Shown: piece by piece, positions 38,529-45,902 of the stretch
Layout of the letters: every line of letters begins with the position of its first letter
Position numbering within the stretch: the first letter of the stretch is position 1
NCBI GenBank assembly: GCA_947371755.1
Contig: CANBQT010000003.1
Span: 59,100 to 123,099, forward strand
Source of the DNA: Chitinophagaceae bacterium
GTDB lineage: Bacteria; Bacteroidota; Bacteroidia; Chitinophagales; Chitinophagaceae
Length of the DNA stretch: 64,000 nt
Direction of reading: 5' to 3'
The notes under the pieces: generated by a model
What the model was told of the DNA's origin: nothing
What the model saw: the letters and a program-made list of their open reading frames with translations, nothing else
Databases searched by the model: none
Made by a program: the position numbers and the translations under genes

Positions 38529-38563
38529 AGTAGTCTAAGGTTATATCTTTAGACTACTTTTTT
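38529..38563 (+). terminator. Terminator of rpsU abutting the xerC start
   Basis: A perfect 10-bp stem (38529-38538 with 38549-38558), 10-nt loop and six T; the xerC ATG follows immediately at 38564. Confidence 0.85.
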
Positions 38564-39469
38564 ATGTCCATAACTGAATATCCGCAAATAGCACCATTTT
38601 TAGATTACCTACAATTCGAGAAGAGATATTCCCGGCATACCATCATTGCCTACCAAACAGATCTGGAGCAATTCTTATTATTTCTGAAGGATCAATACGA
38701 CGAAGTTCCACCCGTAGAACAGATCAATAGCATGTTCGTGAAGAGCTGGCTGGCAGATATTAAACGTAAACAAACGGATATCAGCGCCAAGTCGCTCAAT
38801 CGGAAAATATCTACTTTAAAATCGTTTTTTAAATACCAATTAAAAACCGGACAGTTAGAGAAGAGCCCCATGGCAAGCATTATTTCTCCCAAAATGAGTA
38901 AACGCTTGCCGGTATACGTAGAAGAGAAGGAAATGCACGTATTATTTGATCATGTGGAATTTCCAGATAACTGGCAGGGGAGAACTGAACGGTTAGTGAT
39001 GAAACTGTTTTACCATACTGGGATGCGCTTATCAGAACTCATTCAATTGAAAGAGGCACAGATTGATATTGCTGGAAAACAGATTAAAGTTCTTGGCAAA
39101 GGGAATAAAGAACGGATCATACCCGTCGAAAAAGAATTCTTGCTTGATTTGCAAAAATATGTTGATGAGAAGCCTGTAAAGGAATCAAACAATTTTAATC
39201 TATTTGTTAATGAAAACGGGAAACCATTACAGGCGAGGTCGGTTTATGCCTTTGTGCACCAATATTTAGCCCAAGTAACAACAGTTCAGAAAAAGAGTCC
39301 GCATATTTTACGTCATAGTTTTGCAACCCATTTGATGAATGGAGGGGCCGATTTAAATGCAGTGAAAGAGTTGTTGGGGCATAGTAGTTTAGCAGCCACT
39401 CAGATATATACACATAACACGATTGAAAAGCTGAAAGAAGTGTTTAACAAAGCACACCCCAAGGCATAA
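38564..39469 (+). CDS. xerC: Tyrosine recombinase XerC/XerD
   Basis: 301 residues: an N-terminal SAM-like core-binding domain (about 8-95) and a C-terminal catalytic domain with all active residues: Arg155 (TGMRLSEL), Lys179, His247 and Arg250 (HILRHSFATHL), His273 (LGHSSL) and Tyr282 (IYTH). It resolves chromosome dimers at dif with a partner recombinase. XerC versus XerD cannot be decided from this alone. The location after rpsU is the standard Bacteroidota position and there is no sign of an integrated element. Confidence 0.93.
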   Translation: MSITEYPQIAPFLDYLQFEKRYSRHTIIAYQTDLEQFLLFLKDQYDEVPPVEQINSMFVKSWLADIKRKQTDISAKSLNRKISTLKSFFKYQLKTGQLEKSPMASIISPKMSKRLPVYVEEKEMHVLFDHVEFPDNWQGRTERLVMKLFYHTGMRLSELIQLKEAQIDIAGKQIKVLGKGNKERIIPVEKEFLLDLQKYVDEKPVKESNNFNLFVNENGKPLQARSVYAFVHQYLAQVTTVQKKSPHILRHSFATHLMNGGADLNAVKELLGHSSLAATQIYTHNTIEKLKEVFNKAHPKA

Positions 39470-39648
39470 AAACAATTCAACAATTCTTTTTTTCAGGGAC
39501 TGTTAAAACTTAAAAAAACAGGTTTTATTTCTGGGTTTTTGCGATAATTTAATTTAACTTGTATACAGATTCTGATAGCCAGTTCACAGATGCTGGCAAT
39601 GAGTTCTTTCCCATATTTTTATTATTAACCGTTTAAACGTGAGTTGCT

Positions 39649-39948
39649 ATGAACGTTAACATTCAGACAGTGCACTTTGATGCAGATGACAAATTGGTGG
39701 ATTATGTTACTAAGAAAGTAGAAAAGCTGAACACATTTCACGACCAGATTTTAAAGGTGGATCTCTTTTTGAAATTGGATAATGTAGTTCACTCCATCAA
39801 GGATAAGGTTGTTGAAATAAAAGTGCATGTGCCGAAGCATGATTTCTTTGTAAAAGCATCTTCTAAATCTTTTGAGGAATCATTTGACAATGCCATGGAT
39901 TCAATCATTTCACAGATAAAAAGAAAAAAAGATAAGCTTGCCGCTTAA
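39649..39948 (+). CDS. raiA: Ribosome hibernation-promoting factor / RaiA family
   Basis: 99 residues, the short form lacking the C-terminal dimerisation domain. The beta-alpha-beta pattern is visible: VNIQTVHFDADDKLVDYVTKKVEKL, then KDKVVEIKVHVPKHDFFVKASS, then a C-terminal helix and basic tail RKKDKLAA. Such proteins bind the decoding centre of the 30S subunit in resting cells. The leader (39470-39648) is AT-rich and contains a small GCCAG/CTGGC hairpin near 39580-39597. A very strong terminator follows. Confidence 0.9.
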   Translation: MNVNIQTVHFDADDKLVDYVTKKVEKLNTFHDQILKVDLFLKLDNVVHSIKDKVVEIKVHVPKHDFFVKASSKSFEESFDNAMDSIISQIKRKKDKLAA

Positions 39949-39957
39949 AAAGCTAGG

Positions 39958-39988
39958 AGCCCCCCGATTATTCGGGGGGCTTTTTTTT
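39958..39988 (+). terminator. Strong intrinsic terminator
   Basis: A perfect 10-bp stem including six G-C pairs in a row (39958-39967 with 39972-39981), TTAT loop and eight T. It separates the hibernation factor from the tRNA cluster. Confidence 0.97.
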
Positions 39989-40116
39989 GCCCACTTGACA
40001 GTTTTTTTTAATCAGTTTTCTTGACCAAATACCTGAAAACAGTGAACTTTGCATGAAACTTGGCGTAGGTTGATAACAGACTGTTGAAAACTGTTTTAAA
40101 ATTTTTGCAACAAAAT

Positions 40117-40146
40117 TTTGCTGAATAAAGTTTTCCATTACCTTTG
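40117..40146 (+). promoter_or_regulatory. Promoter of the tRNA-tuf operon
   Basis: -33 TTTG (40117-40120), 18-nt spacer, -7 TACCTTTG (40139-40146). The first tRNA starts 34 nt downstream. tuf has no obvious promoter of its own, so this one probably also drives it. Confidence 0.82.
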
Positions 40147-40180
40147 CCATCCCAAAAAATGGGATAGTTCTTTACGTATT

Positions 40181-40253
40181 GCCGAAGTAGCTCAGTTGGT
40201 AGAGCAGCTGATTTGTAATCAGCAGGTCGCGGGTTCGAGTCCCATCTTCGGCT
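40181..40253 (+). tRNA. tRNA-Thr (anticodon TGT)
   Basis: 73 nt. Acceptor GCCGAAG pairs perfectly with CTTCGGC, discriminator T. Anticodon stem GCTGA/TCAGC with loop TTTGTAA gives TGT. CCA is not encoded. Confidence 0.97.
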
Positions 40254-40270
40254 CTATTTTGTATCGTTAG

Positions 40271-40304
40271 TTTTCACGATTACAGATTTCATCTGCGTGG
40301 AAAA
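40271..40304. repeat. Second copy of the REP-like hairpin family
   Basis: TTTTCACGATTACA at the left, a CAGAT-TTC-ATCTG hairpin in the centre and GTGGAAAA at the right. Shares the TTTTCAC(A)GATTACA arm with the element at 33798-33840. It lies between two tRNA genes. Confidence 0.65.
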
Positions 40305-40322
40305 TGAGGGTACAAAAAAAAT

Positions 40323-40405
<83 letters not shown>

Positions 40406-40450
40406 CGAAAGTTTTTGAAGCTTATGTTTCAGGGACTAAAGTTCTTTGTA

Positions 40451-40514
40451 AGTCAAAAGTTAAAAGTCAAAAGTCAAAACTATTTTTTTGAATTTTGATT
40501 TTTGAATTTTGAAT
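40451..40514. repeat. A-rich short-repeat array with inverted halves
   Basis: The left half (40451-40480) has AAAAGTC/AAAAGTT units; the right half (40482-40514) has TTTTGAATTTTGA-like units, approximately the inverted form. It resembles the arrays at 15294-15388 and 33724-33797 and lies between tRNA-Tyr and tRNA-Gly. Confidence 0.75.
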
Positions 40515-40553
40515 TGATTTTCTTTCACCTTCGCATAAGCTGCGGTGATTTAA

Positions 40554-40626
40554 GCGGAAGTAGCTCAATTGGTAGAGCGATAGCCTTCCAAGCTATAGGT
40601 CGCGAGTTCGACCCTCGTCTTCCGCT
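40554..40626 (+). tRNA. tRNA-Gly (anticodon TCC)
   Basis: 73 nt. Acceptor GCGGAAG pairs with CTTCCGC, discriminator T. Anticodon stem ATAGC/GCTAT with loop CTTCCAA gives TCC. Confidence 0.97.
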
Positions 40627-40683
40627 CTGTGAATTGTACCCGATCTTTTACTGGCAACAGTTAGCAGATCGGGTAACTTTCAA

Positions 40684-40755
40684 GCCTATGTAGCTCAGGG
40701 GTAGAGCACTTCCTTGGTAGGGAAGAGGTCGTGAGTTCGATTCTCACCATCGGCT
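40684..40755 (+). tRNA. tRNA-Thr (anticodon GGT), with acceptor mismatch
   Basis: 72 nt. Anticodon stem CTTCC/GGAAG with loop TTGGTAG gives GGT. The acceptor GCCTATG against CATCGGC leaves a T-C mismatch at pair 4-69, where the other Thr tRNA here has a G-C pair. Loop position 38 is G rather than the usual A. The D and T arms look normal. Confidence 0.9.
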
Positions 40756-40909
40756 CTTTACAATTTGGATATCAAGGTGAGAGCGTTTAGAGAAGAGATG
40801 GATATCTGAAAAAACAAATCAGCAGGTGTGAAAACAGCTGCCAATCATAATTTTAACCGGGTCTTAATTGAACCGAATATTTTAAAAACACAACTAAAAA
40901 CCGATAAAA

Positions 40910-42100
40910 ATGGCAAAAGAGACCTTCAAGAGGGAAAAACCTCACGTAAACGTAGGTACCATTGGTCACGTTGACCATGGTAAAACTACTTTAACTGCAG
41001 CGATCACTATGATCCTTTCTAAAAAGGGTATGGGTAACGTTGCAAAAAACTATGACGAAATCGATGGCGCGCCCGAAGAAAAAGAGCGTGGTATCACTAT
41101 CAATACTGCTCACGTTGAGTATCAAACTGCTAACCGTCACTATGCGCACGTTGACTGTCCAGGTCACGCCGACTATGTGAAGAATATGATTACTGGTGCT
41201 GCTCAAATGGACGGAGCTATCTTGGTTGTTGCTGCAACTGATGGTCCTATGCCACAAACTAAAGAGCACATCCTATTGGCTCGTCAGGTAGGCGTTCCTC
41301 AAATCGTTGTTTTCATGAACAAAGTTGATTTGGTGGATGATCCTGAATTATTAGAATTAGTTGAAATGGAAGTTCGTGAATTGTTAACCTCTTATGGTTT
41401 CGATGGCGATAACACTCCAATCATTCAAGGTTCTGCTTCATTAGGTCTTGCTGGTGAACCACAATGGGTTGCTAAGATTGAAGAATTAATGGATGCTGTA
41501 GATTCTTACATTCCATTGCCTCCTCGTCCGGTAGATTTACCATTCTTGATGAGCGTGGAAGACGTATTCTCTATTACTGGTCGTGGTACTGTTGCTACTG
41601 GTCGTATCGAGAGAGGTCGTATCAAAGTGGGTGAAGGAATTGAAATCGTTGGTTTAATGGAAGCTCCATTAACTTCAACTGTTACAGGTGTTGAGATGTT
41701 TAAGAAATTGCTTGACGAAGGTGAAGCTGGAGATAATGCTGGTTTGTTATTACGTGGTATTGAGAAAAGCCAAATCCGTCGTGGTATGGTTCTTTGTAAG
41801 CCAGGTTCTATCACTCCGCATACAGAATTCAAGGGTGAGGTTTACGTATTGAGCAAAGAAGAAGGTGGACGTCACACTCCATTCTTCAACAAATACCGTC
41901 CTCAGTTCTACTTCCGTACAACTGACGTAACTGGTGAGTGTTCTTTACCTGAAGGAACTGAAATGGTGATGCCTGGTGATAACATCGGCTTGACTGTTAA
42001 GTTGATTCAACCAATCGCAATGGAAAAAGGTTTGAAGTTTGCGATTCGTGAAGGTGGCCGTACCGTAGGTGCTGGTCAGGTTACAGAGATTATCAAATAA
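40910..42100 (+). CDS. tuf: Elongation factor Tu
   Basis: Delivers aminoacyl-tRNA to the ribosome. 396 residues; GTP motifs GHVDHGKTT (19-27), DCPGHADY near 82-89 and NKVD near 137-140 are intact, and the C-terminal domains are complete. It follows four tRNA genes, as in other Bacteroidota, and the 154-nt spacer holds no clear promoter, so it is probably in the tRNA operon. Codon use looks optimised compared with its neighbours. Confidence 0.99.
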   Translation: MAKETFKREKPHVNVGTIGHVDHGKTTLTAAITMILSKKGMGNVAKNYDEIDGAPEEKERGITINTAHVEYQTANRHYAHVDCPGHADYVKNMITGAAQMDGAILVVAATDGPMPQTKEHILLARQVGVPQIVVFMNKVDLVDDPELLELVEMEVRELLTSYGFDGDNTPIIQGSASLGLAGEPQWVAKIEELMDAVDSYIPLPPRPVDLPFLMSVEDVFSITGRGTVATGRIERGRIKVGEGIEIVGLMEAPLTSTVTGVEMFKKLLDEGEAGDNAGLLLRGIEKSQIRRGMVLCKPGSITPHTEFKGEVYVLSKEEGGRHTPFFNKYRPQFYFRTTDVTGECSLPEGTEMVMPGDNIGLTVKLIQPIAMEKGLKFAIREGGRTVGAGQVTEIIK

Positions 42101-42116
42101 GCTAAAGCTTCGGCTT

Positions 42117-42147
42117 TTAGCTTTTAAGCAAATATTTACTATATTTG
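42117..42147 (+). promoter_or_regulatory. Promoter of tRNA-Trp-secE-nusG
   Basis: -7 TATATTTG (42140-42147) with TTAG (42117-42120) at the -33 place, 19 nt apart. The predicted transcript begins at the hairpin that follows. Confidence 0.6.
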
Positions 42148-42154
42148 CGATACC

Positions 42155-42196
42155 ACTAAAAGCTGTCTTGATTTACTCAGGATAGCTTTTAGTTTT
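42155..42196 (+). terminator. Long hairpin before tRNA-Trp
   Basis: A 10-bp perfect stem (42155-42164 with 42184-42193) extended by six more pairs, two of them wobble, to a 7-nt loop, and followed by TTTT. It could be the tuf terminator or a leader hairpin of the tRNA-Trp transcript. A smaller imperfect hairpin with a TTCG loop (42100-42125) lies just after the tuf stop. Confidence 0.65.
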
Positions 42197-42198
42197 CT

Positions 42199-42269
42199 AC
42201 GGGCATGGTGCAACGGTAGCATGCAGGTCTCCAAAACCTTTGATCTGGGTTCGAATCCTAGTGCCCGTG
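42199..42269 (+). tRNA. tRNA-Trp (anticodon CCA)
   Basis: 71 nt. Acceptor ACGGGCA pairs with TGCCCGT, discriminator G as usual for Trp. Anticodon loop CTCCAAA gives CCA. Confidence 0.95.
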
Positions 42270-42311
42270 CAGATTAATGTGAGGCGGTTAAAAGAATACA
42301 AAAAAGAAAAA

Positions 42312-42506
42312 ATGAACAAGATCACCACTTATTTCAAAGAGAGTTATCGTGAATTGCTGGAGAAAGTAACCTGGCCTACCTGGATACAGTTACAGCAAAG
42401 CACCGTAATTGTGTTGGTTGCAACTGTTATCATTACTGCAATGGTATGGGTAATGGACTTTTCAAGTAACCAATTGCTTAAATTGATTTATTCACTTTTC
42501 AAGTAA
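42312..42506 (+). CDS. secE: Preprotein translocase subunit SecE
   Basis: 64 residues from the ATG at 42312; the open frame continues upstream through tRNA-Trp but that part is not coding. The amphipathic N-terminal helix with YRELLEKVTWPTW and one transmembrane helix (about 30-50) is the minimal SecE of the SecYEG channel. nusG starts 6 bp downstream, so the pair is one operon, with tRNA-Trp just upstream. Confidence 0.95.
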   Translation: MNKITTYFKESYRELLEKVTWPTWIQLQQSTVIVLVATVIITAMVWVMDFSSNQLLKLIYSLFK

Positions 42507-42512
42507 CCAATC

Positions 42513-43121
42513 ATGGAAGCAGTTGAAATTTTAGAAGGCGAAGCACCAGTTGTTCCTCAAGTAGAAACAAAATGGTACGTTTTGCGTGTGGTTAGTGGCA
42601 AAGAACGTAAAGTAAAAGAATACCTGGATAAGGATTTGGTTCGAAATGGTTGGACAACCATTATCAAACAGATTTTCTTGCCAATGGAGAAAGTATACAA
42701 AGTGCAGAATGGTAAAAAAGTAATGCGCGAAAAAAACTATTTTCCCGGATATGTGATGATGGAGGTTCAGGACGGTAAATTAACCGATGATATTGTACAG
42801 CATATCAGCAATATCAGCAACGTGATGCACTTCTTAACGGATGGCAAAGGATCTAAAGGAAATATTATTTCTTTACGCAAAAGTGAAGTAAATAAAATGT
42901 TGGGTAAGGTAGATGAGATGAATGATCTGGGTGGTGTAAGCATGAGCGAACCATTTATTGTTGGCGAAACAATCAAGATAATCGAAGGACCATTCAACGA
43001 TTTCAATGGTGTGATTGAAGAAGTGAACGATGAGAAGAAAAAATTGAAAGTAACGGTGAAAATCTTCGGTCGTTCTACACCAGTAGAATTGAATTATATG
43101 CAGGTTGACAAGATCAACTAA
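42513..43121 (+). CDS. nusG: Transcription termination/antitermination factor NusG
   Basis: 202 residues: an NGN domain (about 20-125) beginning KWYVLRVVSGKERKVKEYL, with FPGYVMMEV near 78-86, and a C-terminal KOW domain near 150-200 (FIVGETIKIIEGPFNDFNG). NusG binds RNA polymerase and links it to ribosomes or Rho. A terminator follows, separating it from rplK. Confidence 0.97.
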   Translation: MEAVEILEGEAPVVPQVETKWYVLRVVSGKERKVKEYLDKDLVRNGWTTIIKQIFLPMEKVYKVQNGKKVMREKNYFPGYVMMEVQDGKLTDDIVQHISNISNVMHFLTDGKGSKGNIISLRKSEVNKMLGKVDEMNDLGGVSMSEPFIVGETIKIIEGPFNDFNGVIEEVNDEKKKLKVTVKIFGRSTPVELNYMQVDKIN

Positions 43122-43136
43122 GCTTAAAAAGATAGA

Positions 43137-43171
43137 AAAAGCCCTGAAAATCAAAATTTCAGGGCTTTTTT
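43137..43171 (+). terminator. Terminator of secE-nusG
   Basis: A perfect 13-bp stem (43137-43149 with 43157-43169), 7-nt loop and T run. Confidence 0.95.
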
Positions 43172-43202
43172 GTTTCTAAGGGCAAATAAAATGGGGAAAT
43201 AT

Positions 43203-43233
43203 TTTGTAGAAAAGCTACTAGGGCTTACCTTTG
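43203..43233 (+). promoter_or_regulatory. Promoter of rplK
   Basis: -33 TTTG (43203-43206), 19-nt spacer, -7 TACCTTTG (43226-43233). The leader is about 80 nt and contains a CCCAAA(A)GT/ACTTTGGG pairing and a small TTCCGA/TCGGGA hairpin, possible parts of a uL1 autoregulatory site (not proven). Confidence 0.88.
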
Positions 43234-43319
43234 CCGCCCCAAAAGTTCTTTTTAGGAAGAATGATTGACTTTGGGAGTTCCGAACAAATCGGGACGATAT
43301 CACCAATAAAATCTAAAAA

Positions 43320-43763
43320 ATGGCAAAAGAAATCTCAGGCTACGTAAAGTTGCAGGTGAAAGGCGGTTCGGCCAATCCAGCACCTCCAGTAGGTCCAGCC
43401 CTTGGTTCTAAGGGTGTTAACATCATGGAGTTCTGTAAGCAGTTTAATGCTAGAACTCAAGACAAAATGGGAAAAGTTGTTCCTGTTTTGATCACGGTTT
43501 ACACAGACAAGTCTTTCGACTTCGTTATTAAAACCGCTCCAGCTGCAGTTCAGATCATGGAGGCTGCAAAAATTCAAACCGGTTCTAAAGAAAGCAATCG
43601 TTCTAAAGTGGGCAAAGTAACTTGGGATCAAGTTGAAGCTATCGCTAAAGACAAGATGAGCGATCTTAATGCTTTCACTTTGAATAGCGCAATGAGCATG
43701 GTTGCTGGAACTGCCCGTTCAATGGGAGTAACTGTTGAAGGAAAAGCCCCTTGGGAAAATTAA
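43320..43763 (+). CDS. rplK: 50S ribosomal protein uL11
   Basis: 147 residues with the N-terminal [22 protein letters not shown] core and a C-terminal rRNA-binding domain ending SMGVTVEG. uL11 forms the base of the GTPase-associated stalk. It heads the rplKAJL transcription unit behind its own promoter; the rplA start is 25 bp away. Confidence 0.99.
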   Translation: MAKEISGYVKLQVKGGSANPAPPVGPALGSKGVNIMEFCKQFNARTQDKMGKVVPVLITVYTDKSFDFVIKTAPAAVQIMEAAKIQTGSKESNRSKVGKVTWDQVEAIAKDKMSDLNAFTLNSAMSMVAGTARSMGVTVEGKAPWEN

Positions 43764-43788
43764 TTATTCACCTTAAATCATTTAGAAA

Positions 43789-44481
43789 ATGTCACTTACT
43801 AAAAAAAGAAAAGTAGCAGTAACTAAGGTGGATAAAAACAAAATTTATTCCCTGAAAGAAGCAGCTAGCCTTGTAAAAGAAATTAACTGTACCAAATTTG
43901 ATAGCTCTGTTGATCTTCATATCCGTTTGGGTGTAGATCCTAAAAAAGCAGACCAACAAGTTCGTGGAACTGTATCATTACCTCACGGTACTGGTAAAAC
44001 TAAAAAAGTATTGGTTTTGTGTACTCCAGATAAAGAAGCTGCTGCAAAAGAAGCAGGTGCAGACTTTGTTGGTTTAGACGAATTCATTGCAAAGATTGAA
44101 AGTGGTTGGGTAGATGTTGATGTAATCATCGCAACTCCTTCTGTAATGCCTAAGATTGGTAAATTGGGTAAAGTGTTAGGACCACGTAACTTGATGCCAA
44201 ACCCTAAAACTGGTACCGTAACAAATGATGTTGCTGCAGCAGTTAATGAGGTTAAAGGCGGTAAAATTGCGTTCAAAGTTGATAAAACTGGTATCGTTCA
44301 CGCGTCTATCGGTCGTATCTCTTTCGCTCCTGAAAAAATTTCTGAGAACAGCACTGAGTTGATCAATGCTATCTTGAAATTGAAACCATCTTCTTCTAAA
44401 GGTACTTACCTGAAAGCTGTGAGTATGGCAAGCACTATGAGCCCAGGTATTACATTAGACACCAAATCATTAATCAACTAA
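43789..44481 (+). CDS. rplA: 50S ribosomal protein uL1
   Basis: 230 residues. [13 protein letters not shown] near 66-78 and [21 protein letters not shown] near 124-144 are diagnostic. uL1 binds 23S rRNA at the E-site stalk and, in many bacteria, represses translation of its own mRNA. Short spacers join it to rplK and rplJ. Confidence 0.99.
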   Translation: MSLTKKRKVAVTKVDKNKIYSLKEAASLVKEINCTKFDSSVDLHIRLGVDPKKADQQVRGTVSLPHGTGKTKKVLVLCTPDKEAAAKEAGADFVGLDEFIAKIESGWVDVDVIIATPSVMPKIGKLGKVLGPRNLMPNPKTGTVTNDVAAAVNEVKGGKIAFKVDKTGIVHASIGRISFAPEKISENSTELINAILKLKPSSSKGTYLKAVSMASTMSPGITLDTKSLIN

Positions 44482-44547
44482 TCCTGGTGATCGCAAACTG
44501 AGTAATCAGTAACACGAAATGACCCGGGTTCATAAAACAAATTAGTT

Positions 44548-45150
44548 ATGACCAAAGATCAAAAAAATGAGGTTATAGAACTCTTGAAAGAGAAGTTCAC
44601 TCAATATAATAACTTCTATATTACCGATACAGAAGCGTTAACCGTAGCACAGGTATCTAAATTACGTCGCACTTGTTTTGATAAACAAGTAGAGATGAAA
44701 GTTGCTAAGAATACTTTGATCCGCAAAGCTTTGGAATCTTTGGATTCTGAAAAATATGCTGGTATCTATGATTCTTTGCACAATGTAACCGCTTTATTGT
44801 TCTCTGAGAACCCTAAAGAACCAGCAATGATCATCACTTCATTCCGTAAAGGAGCGAATTCTGAAAAGCCAGTTTTAAAAGCTGCTTTCATTAATGGTGA
44901 TGTTTACACTGGTAACGAAAATCTGAAAGCTCTTACACAAATCAAGTCTAAGAATGAATTGATTGGGGAAGTAATCGGATTGTTACAATCGCCTGCTAAG
45001 CGTGTGATCGCAGCATTGTTGCATCACCACGAGCAGAAAGCAGAAGGAACTGCAGTTGTTGCTGAAGTAATTGAAGCAGCACCAGAAGCTCCAGTTGCAG
45101 AAGCTCCAGTTGCAGAAGCGCCTGCATCAGACGCTCCGGCAGAAGCATAA
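44548..45150 (+). CDS. rplJ: 50S ribosomal protein uL10 with a repetitive acidic tail
   Basis: 200 residues. The first about 170 form the normal uL10 (rRNA-binding domain with KNTLIRKAL near 52-60, then the helix that holds bL12 dimers). The last 30 residues are an Ala/Pro/Glu tail with repeated PVAEA units, encoded by tandem 15-nt repeats near 45080-45120. This makes the protein longer than the usual 165-175. The 66-nt leader has no structure I could match to the known L10 leader motif. Confidence 0.97.
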   Translation: MTKDQKNEVIELLKEKFTQYNNFYITDTEALTVAQVSKLRRTCFDKQVEMKVAKNTLIRKALESLDSEKYAGIYDSLHNVTALLFSENPKEPAMIITSFRKGANSEKPVLKAAFINGDVYTGNENLKALTQIKSKNELIGEVIGLLQSPAKRVIAALLHHHEQKAEGTAVVAEVIEAAPEAPVAEAPVAEAPASDAPAEA

Positions 45151-45156
45151 TTAAAA

Positions 45157-45180
45157 TGGATGCTATTCAGATAGCATCCA
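45157..45180 (+). other. Perfect hairpin between rplJ and rplL
   Basis: A 10-bp perfect stem with a TCAG tetraloop, 7 nt after the rplJ stop. There is no T run, so it is probably an RNA stability or processing element rather than a terminator. Confidence 0.65.
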
Positions 45181-45280
45181 CTAAAATATCCCAGGCCTGA
45201 GGGAAAATAAAGGCAATTTTTTTAAACCCTCCGCCGGAGTATCCGAAAGGAAACCATGAAGGCGGAAAAAATTCAAAAAC

Positions 45281-45655
45281 ATGGCAGATATTAAAGCATT
45301 AGCTGAATCATTAGTAAGCTTAACAGTTAAAGAAGTTCAAGAATTAGCAGACGTTTTGAAAGCTGATTACGGTATTGAACCAGCTGCAGCAGCAGTAGTA
45401 GTAGCAGCAGGCGGCGGAGACGCAGCAGCAGCAGTGGAAGAAAAAACATCTTTCGATGTAGTTTTAGTTAGCGGTGGTGCTAGCAAATTGACTGTAGTTA
45501 AGATCGTTAAAGAATTAACTGGCTTAGGCTTGAAAGAAGCTAAAGACTTAGTTGATGGCGCTCCTAAAGCAGTTAAAGAAGGCGTATCTAAGGCAGAAGC
45601 TGATGAGATCGCTGCTAAATTAAAAGAAGCAGGTGCTGAAGTAGAAGTTAAGTAA
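45281..45655 (+). CDS. rplL: 50S ribosomal protein bL12 (L7/L12)
   Basis: 124 residues: N-terminal dimerisation domain (1-33), an alanine-rich hinge with [17 protein letters not shown] (about 36-52) and the C-terminal factor-binding domain with [17 protein letters not shown]. It is the stalk protein that recruits translation GTPases. A terminator follows, so most transcripts end here before rpoB. Confidence 0.98.
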   Translation: MADIKALAESLVSLTVKEVQELADVLKADYGIEPAAAAVVVAAGGGDAAAAVEEKTSFDVVLVSGGASKLTVVKIVKELTGLGLKEAKDLVDGAPKAVKEGVSKAEADEIAAKLKEAGAEVEVK

Positions 45656-45678
45656 TTAACCCTACCTCAAAATAATAG

Positions 45679-45708
45679 ACCGATAGAAGCAATTCTATCG
45701 GTTTTTTT
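45679..45708 (+). terminator. Terminator or attenuator between rplL and rpoB
   Basis: A perfect 10-bp stem (45679-45688 with 45693-45702), GCAA tetraloop and seven T. In E. coli an attenuator occupies the same place; here the hairpin looks strong. Confidence 0.93.
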
Positions 45709-45758
45709 ATGCCCGATTGATTTAACAAAATATGTTTTTTATTTTTATCCTTATTCCT

Positions 45759-45872
45759 TACCTTCGCCATCCTTTATTTTGGGCTTATTAGCGGGTGGAC
45801 ATTTTTATCGCTTGTTTGAGTGGTAGATGCGCCGATTGTACGTTAAGAGAAGCACTTAGTTCTCCCCAAAAT
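45759..45872 (+). promoter_or_regulatory. rpoBC promoter and structured leader
   Basis: A -7-like TACCTTCG (45759-45766) with only TTTT at the -33 place. The leader is about 130 nt. ATTTTGGG at its start (45776-45783) is complementary to CCCAAAAT near its end (45865-45872), which would close an 81-nt internal domain. Confidence 0.5.
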
Positions 45873-45902
45873 TTTACGTACTAAAACCGGTTTTACACAA
45901 AT

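Noticed and set aside
38564..39469. XerC-like recombinase as a sign of a mobile element
   Set aside because: It lies in the normal housekeeping position after rpsU, with no attachment repeats or cargo genes.
40502..40693. Open frame across tRNA-Gly
   Set aside because: It runs through the tRNA gene and an A/T repeat and encodes no recognisable protein.
44482..44547. Canonical L10 leader before rplJ
   Set aside because: The 66-nt spacer has no kink-turn-like structure that I can identify by eye.
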